NCBI GenBank assembly: GCA_013695355.1
Contig: JACDAQ010000014.1
Span: 1-64,000 of the forward strand
DNA from: Candidatus Protochlamydia sp.
GTDB taxonomy: Bacteria > Chlamydiota > Chlamydiia > Chlamydiales > Parachlamydiaceae
Length of the DNA: 64,000 nucleotides
Direction: 5' to 3'
Position numbers and translations under genes: made by a program. The notes under the pieces are model-generated. The model saw only the letters and a program-made list of their open reading frames with translations, did not search any database and was not told the DNA's origin. This document shows, one piece after another, positions 58,401 through 64,000 of the stretch (the stretch's first letter is position 1; each line of letters opens with the position of its first letter).

Positions 58401-60602
58401 ATGAATATTAATTTACCTGCCAATCTCAATGATCAAATTAATTATACCTCAAGTTTTAATAATAACCTTATAAATCAATTCGATACTAGAGTTAAAGTAT
58501 CGGGCTTTGAGGGCAAAACAAGTCTTCAAGGTGATTGCATACAAATAATAAATCAAGTAGGGGTTCAAACAAAAAAAAAAGAGATTTATCAGAAAAGCGA
58601 GGCGACATTCAAATTATCAATGGTAAAAAATGAAGAAGAAAAACTCATTCATCATATTGCTAATGAAAAAGACATAATGCCCAATTCCAATAATTTGCAA
58701 AAAAATAATTCTGCTGAAAACTTTAATATTAATAATAATATAAAGCAAGCTTTAGAAGAATTGAACAAATCTGCTAAAGAAATTAATAATAATTCAGTAT
58801 TTAATAAGGAAGAGAAAACTATTCCACCCAAAGAAGTCAAATCAATTTTAAAGGCTTGCATTAAATACAAATTTTCTGAATTTTTAAAGTTTTATCAAAA
58901 ATATGGCGATCAAATGGTGGATTCAGAATATTTACTAAACCAAATTAATTTAATCAAGGATAGCGGCGAAAGAAAAAGTGCTATCAAACATTTACTTAAA
59001 TTTCAATTAACAATGATTGGTCATAGTATGAGTGTAGGAGGAAAAATTAAATATAAAGAAACATCATTTATAAATTCCATTTTAAATAATAATACCAGCA
59101 AGTTTAAATTGGAGGGTTCCTGGCGCCATACTCAATATTTAAAGCTTGCTCAAAGCCTGGAACAGTTTGCATTGTCTAATAAAAATATGGGGCCTTTTTT
59201 AGAAGCCATAAAAGAAGGAGTTTTAATTACCAATATCCCCTGTGATAAAATTGATTATGAGGAAATATTAAAGCGAGTAAAAGAAGGCAAACCTGTTACC
59301 ATACCAACCGGTTGGTTAAAACATGCTGTAAACATTACCATTAGTAATGGCCGCTTAGCCTATTCTAATAAGGGACAACGCAGCGATTATTGGCAGGAAT
59401 CAGGGATAAAAATTTACGAGATTGTCGATCCTAACGTTATTACTGTCGATTTCCTAAAAAAAATCATAAGTATGCGGGATAAAAAATTTGAAGAGGCAAG
59501 CGTATATTTCGAAAATCCCGCCTGTATGGTATCAGATTTAGGACTCAAAGAGCTAGTATTTATAAGAAAATCAGACCAAAAAGTTGGCAATTGTGCCTGG
59601 GCAAGTGCAAAATGTTCTTTTCATGCCATGCTTGCGATGGATTTAGAATTAGAGAAGGATTTAGAATTGGAGCCCCTCTTGGAAAAATATTTTGATTTTA
59701 AATTTATAAACAAAGTTAAAGATTTAGAAAATTTAGAATTCAACCAAAATATTTCTCTTGAATATAAAAAATATATTGATAAACAATTACAATCTTTTGA
59801 ACCCAATTTTATTAGATCACGGCCTTATCAAAAACTAGAAATGCTTTCAAAAAATTTAGATATTTATATTAATTTTAAACGTGAAAATGGTGAATCGGAT
59901 GAAGACATGTTCAAACGTTTACCCACTGATTTTAATTATGCAGTGAAGGACTGCTATCTCGGTCTAACTAATCAAATTAATGCTAAAAAACTTTTACCTG
60001 CGACATCTATTTTTAAAAATTGGGACGTTGAGCATAGAAAAAAGGAATATGAATTTTTTATAAATTTTTTAAAAATTAATAATAACTCAAATCAATTGAT
60101 TTCTAACAATGAAGAATTGAAACTCTTAGGCGAAGTATTTTATAAATTTTCAAAAAGTGATAAGCTTGCCAGGTATGAAAAAACTTCGGATAATGCACTT
60201 GGATTCGGAAAACAAATTTATGATTTAGCAAAAGAATCATTTAATGATAAGAATTATTCAATTTCAGATGCAGTAATATCTTTAAATAAAATTAAAGATA
60301 TTATCACTATGACAGGAGACCAGAGATCAACTGAATTTACAAAAGAGTTATTAAATGGTTGTAGCCCAGGCTGCTTTATAATTACTGAAAGAGATGGAGT
60401 TGTAAATTTAAATTTTAATGATAAAAACTCATCAATTAAATCAATTAATTTAAATAAAGTTAAAATTAATAATAAGGCTCCAAATACTTTGAAAGAATTA
60501 ATGGAATATGTAAAAAATGAAACCGGAGCCGAGGGGGCATTTCCAGTAAATAACCAAAAACAAATTGATAGGCTAATTATTAATAAAACATCTCTTGATT
60601 AG
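58401..60602 (+). CDS. Protein with cysteine-protease-like signature, related to the giant protein
   Basis: 733 residues. The first 200 are Asn/Lys-rich and helical. At 300-420 it has GWLKHAVNITI (His308), LAYSNKG and DQKVGNCAWASAKCSFHAML (Gln393, Cys398). Order, motif shape and the five-residue Gln-to-Cys spacing equal those in the giant protein (GHAMYYEVI, IYNLGSG, QKAGTC). This suggests a shared His-then-Cys peptidase domain; the papain-like Q...C arrangement is inference, not a database result. The C-terminal 300 residues are unrecognised. No signal peptide is seen; a translocated effector is plausible. Confidence 0.6.
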   Translation: MNINLPANLNDQINYTSSFNNNLINQFDTRVKVSGFEGKTSLQGDCIQIINQVGVQTKKKEIYQKSEATFKLSMVKNEEEKLIHHIANEKDIMPNSNNLQKNNSAENFNINNNIKQALEELNKSAKEINNNSVFNKEEKTIPPKEVKSILKACIKYKFSEFLKFYQKYGDQMVDSEYLLNQINLIKDSGERKSAIKHLLKFQLTMIGHSMSVGGKIKYKETSFINSILNNNTSKFKLEGSWRHTQYLKLAQSLEQFALSNKNMGPFLEAIKEGVLITNIPCDKIDYEEILKRVKEGKPVTIPTGWLKHAVNITISNGRLAYSNKGQRSDYWQESGIKIYEIVDPNVITVDFLKKIISMRDKKFEEASVYFENPACMVSDLGLKELVFIRKSDQKVGNCAWASAKCSFHAMLAMDLELEKDLELEPLLEKYFDFKFINKVKDLENLEFNQNISLEYKKYIDKQLQSFEPNFIRSRPYQKLEMLSKNLDIYINFKRENGESDEDMFKRLPTDFNYAVKDCYLGLTNQINAKKLLPATSIFKNWDVEHRKKEYEFFINFLKINNNSNQLISNNEELKLLGEVFYKFSKSDKLARYEKTSDNALGFGKQIYDLAKESFNDKNYSISDAVISLNKIKDIITMTGDQRSTEFTKELLNGCSPGCFIITERDGVVNLNFNDKNSSIKSINLNKVKINNKAPNTLKELMEYVKNETGAEGAFPVNNQKQIDRLIINKTSLD

Positions 60603-60779
60603 AACAAACGATGATTAATTGAAGGTATTTAGTTTCATCAAAAAATAATGCTTAAAACATTATTAAAGCCAGCTCTTAGATTTTGAAAAATCGCTCTGTC
60701 AGACATTTGACCTATTAATCTTTTTACCCTATTAATGACACGCCCGCCGGAGTGGGCATGACAATGCAATCATTAATTC

Positions 60780-61000
60780 TATTAAAAGGCGTAGATCATT
60801 TCAATTTCAAAATCGGAATAACGATGGGGGCCGCCAATCCGTCGGTCCTCTTCGCGGCTTTATTCGTAAATGGCATCAAAGGTCAGGTTATTTGGTTATT
60901 GCATAAAGATACTCAAAGCTCCAACCTTTGAAGTTGTTGTTCCCTCTGCGCGGAAAGTAAGCTTCTTTCGAACAATACCTTCCTGAGGAGTCTTCTACAG
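60780..61000 (-). pseudogene. Relic of an outer-membrane beta-barrel gene
   Basis: On the minus strand pieces read EDSSGRYCSKEAYFPRRG, FKGWSFEYLYAI, then after stops and a frameshift EEDRRIGGPHRYSDFEIEMI and finally YAF-stop. Alternating strands and a terminal Phe are typical of beta-barrel outer-membrane proteins. The parent family is not identified. Confidence 0.4.
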
Positions 61001-61049
61001 AAACAATGACGATATCCGTATAGTTCTCAAAATATTATTTCCACGGCAA

Positions 61050-61991
61050 TGCGCTCGACCTGGATCCAGCCTGCAGCTCAAAGACCTCGAGAATTATTCG
61101 GGAAAATAGCGCTTGAGTGTGAAACAAAATTTGTTGTTGAAGAAGAAATGAAGCAGGCTGGTTCCGGGCTTGAATCCCTATTTAGTAAATTTCCTTGGCT
61201 GGAAGAAAAAGGGTTCAATAAAAAAGAATTTGAAAAAGATGTTAAATCGATAATCCAAAGAATGGAGGATAATTTGCCTTCCATTGTTGTATTTCCCCTA
61301 AGCGATGACGAAAATACTGTTGAAGTAGAACAGGAGTTAAAGGCTGAGGAAGAAACGCAAGTTGAAATGGAAGTTCATTCCTAAGAACAAAAGAAAGACT
61401 TAGGATTAAAAGGCGGTCGTCTTGTACCCGTTGAAATATTAAATGAGGAAATTTTCGCTGAAACCTCGAAACAACCCTATTTTGCTTTAAAACTTTTTTT
61501 TGAACAAGATCCCTCTCTTAAGCCCTATGTAAATGCTTTTAAGGAAATAGACCTTGTTTTAAACGTACTACAGTGGCCTAAAGAAAATCCACAGATCAAG
61601 GACTTACGACTGTTCGAAGCTAATCGTACTCCTCTTCATTTTGTTCAAATTAATGAAAACGGCACTTCGATCAAACTACTAAGCCAAAATGAAGCAGATG
61701 AAAATAATGAAAGATTATATCATCTAAGGGATTGTAAATCGCAATGATGAGCGTTTTTTAACCGCTGAGGTAAGAAAGCAGATCGTTCAAGCTAAGTTTT
61801 TGAATGGAGATTCCCATTACTCTAATTACTCTAAGGCAGAGCTAGAGCTTTTGCGCGGCTGGTTGAAAAAGGAAGGGGTTGGGAAAATGAGAGATTTGTT
61901 TAAAAAACAGATTTTATCTGGCTTTCCAAACAAGGCGATCCAGCATTCAGGCAGCAATCTGGATCTTCTTTTTAAGGAGTTGAGCACTTAA
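61050..61991 (+). pseudogene. 3' fragment of a second giant DUF3638 gene
   Basis: Closely matches 55733-56669 of the giant gene (starting RSTWIQPAAQRPRELFGKIA, ending HSGSNLDLLFKELST). A GAA-to-TAA change at 61382 and a five-base loss near 61727 break the frame, and six bases are gained near 61825. The high similarity implies a recent duplication. The upstream 8 kb of the gene is missing here. Confidence 0.92.
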
Positions 61992-62000
61992 GTGCTTAAG

Positions 62001-62600
62001 TTAAAGCAAAAATCTAGGGCGAGTATAATTTGGATTCCATTCAGTGAACTTTGTTTCTACTAAGGAAGCTAATTCGGGGTGGGCGCCCATTCTGATGAAT
62101 GCAACTGGAATATGCATCTCAGGATCGACAGCTGCATGAATGTCGATTGCTTGTAAAAAATCTTCGAGAATTTCACGGTGGCCATTTTTGCCTGCATTTT
62201 TGATTGCATGGAATAAATCTTTGTTAGTGTGCTTATTCAAATTAAGGATGCCATTGACAATGTCTCGTCGACCAACATAAGAGGCGCCTTCTAAAATTTG
62301 ACGCCTATTATTCCATCCCAGGTCCGCTTTTAAAACTAACTCAAAAAATAATCCGAGGAGGGCACAGGTTCCTACAGCCATGTAACCAAATGGAGCAGAC
62401 ATCAAATGGGCTGCCCGGCCAAATAAATCGCGATAAGGCTTTTCAGCCGATAGGGGGTCGCTCAAAGAGCTCAGAATAATTTTATGATAAGCGATCGCCT
62501 GCTTGAAGCAGGGGTCGAACGTTCGCCAAGTAAAGTTTTCAGGATCTAAGTTTAGGGTCTGTAAATCTGACTGTATAGATTGTATACGTTGAATGTTCAT
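62001..62600 (-). CDS. Unknown protein with possible ankyrin-like helices
   Basis: 199 residues. A hydrophobic segment at about 68-92 (SAPFGYMAVGTCALLGLFFE) could span a membrane. Residues 98-160 (ILEGASYVGRRDIVNGILNL and AGKNGHREILEDFLQAI) have the helix-pair spacing of ankyrin repeats, without a clean consensus. It is inserted between the duplicated giant-gene fragment and the duplicated 2H fragment, so it is either ancestral to the segment or a later arrival. Confidence 0.55.
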   Translation of the reverse strand: MNIQRIQSIQSDLQTLNLDPENFTWRTFDPCFKQAIAYHKIILSSLSDPLSAEKPYRDLFGRAAHLMSAPFGYMAVGTCALLGLFFELVLKADLGWNNRRQILEGASYVGRRDIVNGILNLNKHTNKDLFHAIKNAGKNGHREILEDFLQAIDIHAAVDPEMHIPVAFIRMGAHPELASLVETKFTEWNPNYTRPRFLL

Positions 62601-62996
62601 AAAATCCTATTCTTAATAATTTTAACATAATTATATTATCAATATATATATAACTCAAGGTGTATTTTTCTATTTCCGCCTATTTTGTCAACAATGCTCG
62701 ATTTTAAAATATGCTTATATTTCAAATTTTTATGCTTAAGTTTTTAACTTTGTATACCTGACGTAATTGAATTACTAAATTGCTAATATTGATGTCATTT
62801 AAATCCGTTCAGCGCTGAAGCTAAAAAGAGAATTGACTTATTAACATAAATTTTCAATGATCATTTATGGAAAAAAGTTATTCAAATTTTAATTAAAAAC
62901 TCATAAAATTTAATTGTAAAATATGAATTTATGTAATAAATAATGTTATTATTATTTCATTTGAAAACCACAATTTAATTTTTAGTTGTAAAAAGA
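62601..62996. other. AT-rich gap
   Basis: Very AT-rich, with no open frame or strong hairpin. It presumably carries the promoter of the 62001-62600 gene. Similarity to the 2H gene starts near 62997. Confidence 0.4.
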
Positions 62997-63096
62997 AGAT
63001 ACCATCAGACGACCTGTTTGGAAAGCCTCGATTTAAATTCAAAGACAATCAGCCTGGCGAAACAATTTCCTGTCTGTATTCACAAAGGATAAAAAG
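62997..63096 (+). pseudogene. 3' fragment of a duplicated 2H gene
   Basis: Matches 57570-57670: CATCAGACGACCTGTTTGG, then the AGCCTCGATTTAAATTCAAA run, to the stop codon. About 90% identical by eye; only the last 30 codons remain. Confidence 0.85.
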
Positions 63097-63123
63097 ATTG
63101 AAAGTCATTTTAATGGCTTTACA

Positions 63124-63163
63124 CGAAGTTTTTTAAGTTCATGAATAAACTCTAAAAAACTTA
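63124..63163. terminator. Imperfect hairpin downstream of map
   Basis: AAGTTTTTTAAGTTCAT and ATAAACTCTAAAAAACTT pair imperfectly. It occupies the same relative position as the perfect 20-bp repeat at 57701-57742. It probably ends the map transcript. Confidence 0.5.
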
Positions 63164-63183
63164 GGGGAATTACAATGAAAATG

Positions 63184-63975
63184 TCATCGAAGCCAAGTCG
63201 TTAAAATTTCATAGCCCGCTTCTGTGATCAATAACGTATGCTCCCACTGCGCACTGGGGTTGCCATCTTTTGTGCGTGCTGTCCAATGGTCTACCGGATC
63301 AATAACAGCTTCCCTCACACCCGCATTGATCATTGGCTCTATTGTAAAGGTCATGCCAGGCACTAAGATAATCGGATTTTGATTGCGATGATGGGCTACT
63401 TGCGGTCCTTCATGAAATTGAACACCCACCCCATGCCCCACAAATTGATTGACCACAGAACAGCCTTGAGAGACTGCATAGCTTTCAATCACATCCCCAA
63501 TCTGAGAGATCGCTATGCCTGGTTTTAAAATCGCTATTGCCCGTATTAAGCATTCATGTGAGACATCCATGACACGCTGCTTGTCGGAGCTTACTTCTCC
63601 AATAGCAACCATCCGGCTGCAATCTCCATAATAGCCTTCAAAAATGCATGTCACATCGATATTTAAAATGTCCCCATTTTGGAGCGGGGTTTGATCAGGA
63701 ATTCCATGGCAGATTACTTCATTTAATGAAGTGCAGATGCTTTTTGGAAAAGGGGGCTGGCCATAGTTAAGGGGAGCGGGCAAGGCCCCTGATTTTTTAT
63801 GGAGGTCATGGGCGAAGGCATTTAACTCTTCAGTCGTTACCCCTGCTTTGGCTAAGGCGCAGGTTGCATCTAAGATTTGAGAGGCTAAGCGGCAGGATTC
63901 CCTTATCCCCATGATTTGTTTTTCATCTTTTACGATGATATGATAGTCGCGAAAATAGGCCTTCTTCAAATCCAT
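63184..63975 (-). CDS. map: Type I methionine aminopeptidase, start possibly outside the window
   Basis: 263 residues from the first visible ATG. It removes the initiator Met from nascent proteins. Metal and catalytic residues are visible: CHGIPD (His), NIDVTCIFEGYYGDCSRM (two Asp), FVGHGVG (His), TIEPMI (Glu) and QWEHTLLIT (Glu). The frame stays open upstream to the window edge (eight further codons) and no ribosome-binding site precedes this ATG. Chlamydial MAPs carry an N-terminal Cys-rich zinc motif, so the real start probably lies beyond 64000. Confidence 0.93.
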   Translation of the reverse strand: MDLKKAYFRDYHIIVKDEKQIMGIRESCRLASQILDATCALAKAGVTTEELNAFAHDLHKKSGALPAPLNYGQPPFPKSICTSLNEVICHGIPDQTPLQNGDILNIDVTCIFEGYYGDCSRMVAIGEVSSDKQRVMDVSHECLIRAIAILKPGIAISQIGDVIESYAVSQGCSVVNQFVGHGVGVQFHEGPQVAHHRNQNPIILVPGMTFTIEPMINAGVREAVIDPVDHWTARTKDGNPSAQWEHTLLITEAGYEILTTWLR

Positions 63976-64000
63976 TGAAGGTAAATTGCTTTTGCCTATG

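Noticed and set aside
61049-61384. A 111-residue gene
   Set aside because: It is part of a duplicated 3' fragment of the giant gene, ended by a GAA-to-TAA change.
1-64000. tRNA or rRNA genes
   Set aside because: None of the expected conserved runs (for example a T-loop followed by a matching acceptor stem) was noticed on reading; a tRNAscan run would settle it.

Overview
The window is an AT-rich bacterial chromosome segment. Its gene content points to an environmental, amoeba-associated member of the Chlamydiae (Parachlamydia/Protochlamydia type). The evidence is eukaryote-like F-box, LRR and ankyrin proteins, a two-HKD phospholipase D, a small bilobed hydrophobic Inc-like protein, a giant DUF3638/DUF3645 protein, and many decayed paralogue fragments. 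The genus cannot be fixed from the sequence alone. I saw no rRNA, tRNA, CRISPR array or intact insertion sequence.

Layout. 0-6.9 kb: an MFS transporter, a phospholipase D-like protein, a YdiJ-type FAD/Fe-S 2-hydroxyacid dehydrogenase and a small membrane protein. 7-14.5 kb (all minus): a sulfation operon made of a bifunctional PAPS synthase, five tandem sulfotransferase paralogues, and astB at the end. All six sulfation proteins begin with a signal-peptide-like segment, and one sulfotransferase has lost its PAPS 5'-phosphosulfate loop. 14.7-18.3 kb: a broken F-box/LRR gene, an astD relic, more LRR debris and an unknown gene. 18.4-23.5 kb (minus): a tight cluster of M20 peptidase, class III aminotransferase, astA and astD. 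With the distant astB it makes a near-complete arginine succinyltransferase pathway in which AstC and AstE appear to be replaced by other families.

23.8-31.5 kb: small genes, MgtE, a Na+/solute symporter, dispersed inverted-repeat (MITE-like) elements, a decayed nucleotidyltransferase gene pair, and a NADAR-domain protein with an F-box-like segment. 31.6-37.3 kb: a chemosensory-like operon CheW-CheW-CheA-(receiver+PP2C phosphatase)-ExoD, with no receptor or methylation gene. 37.7-40.5 kb: a membrane-anchored coiled-coil protein with 63-residue (nine-heptad) repeats. 40.6-43.6 kb: a relic of the giant gene, a frameshifted LanM-dehydratase-like gene, and a small gene with a decayed downstream copy.

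43.8-64 kb: a 1.26-kresidue ankyrin protein diverges from a 2958-residue protein. The latter combines an N-terminal cysteine-protease-like signature with a DUF3638/DUF3645 SF2-type ATPase core. Next come a 2H phosphoesterase-like protein, a 733-residue protein with the same cysteine-protease-like signature, and a second, decayed copy of the [giant gene - 2H gene - map] segment that ends in the intact methionine aminopeptidase gene. A map fragment left in the first copy is joined directly to a phosphoketolase relic.

The strongest candidates for undescribed biology are the apparently exported PAPS-synthase/sulfotransferase module and the giant protease-ATPase together with its 733-residue relative.
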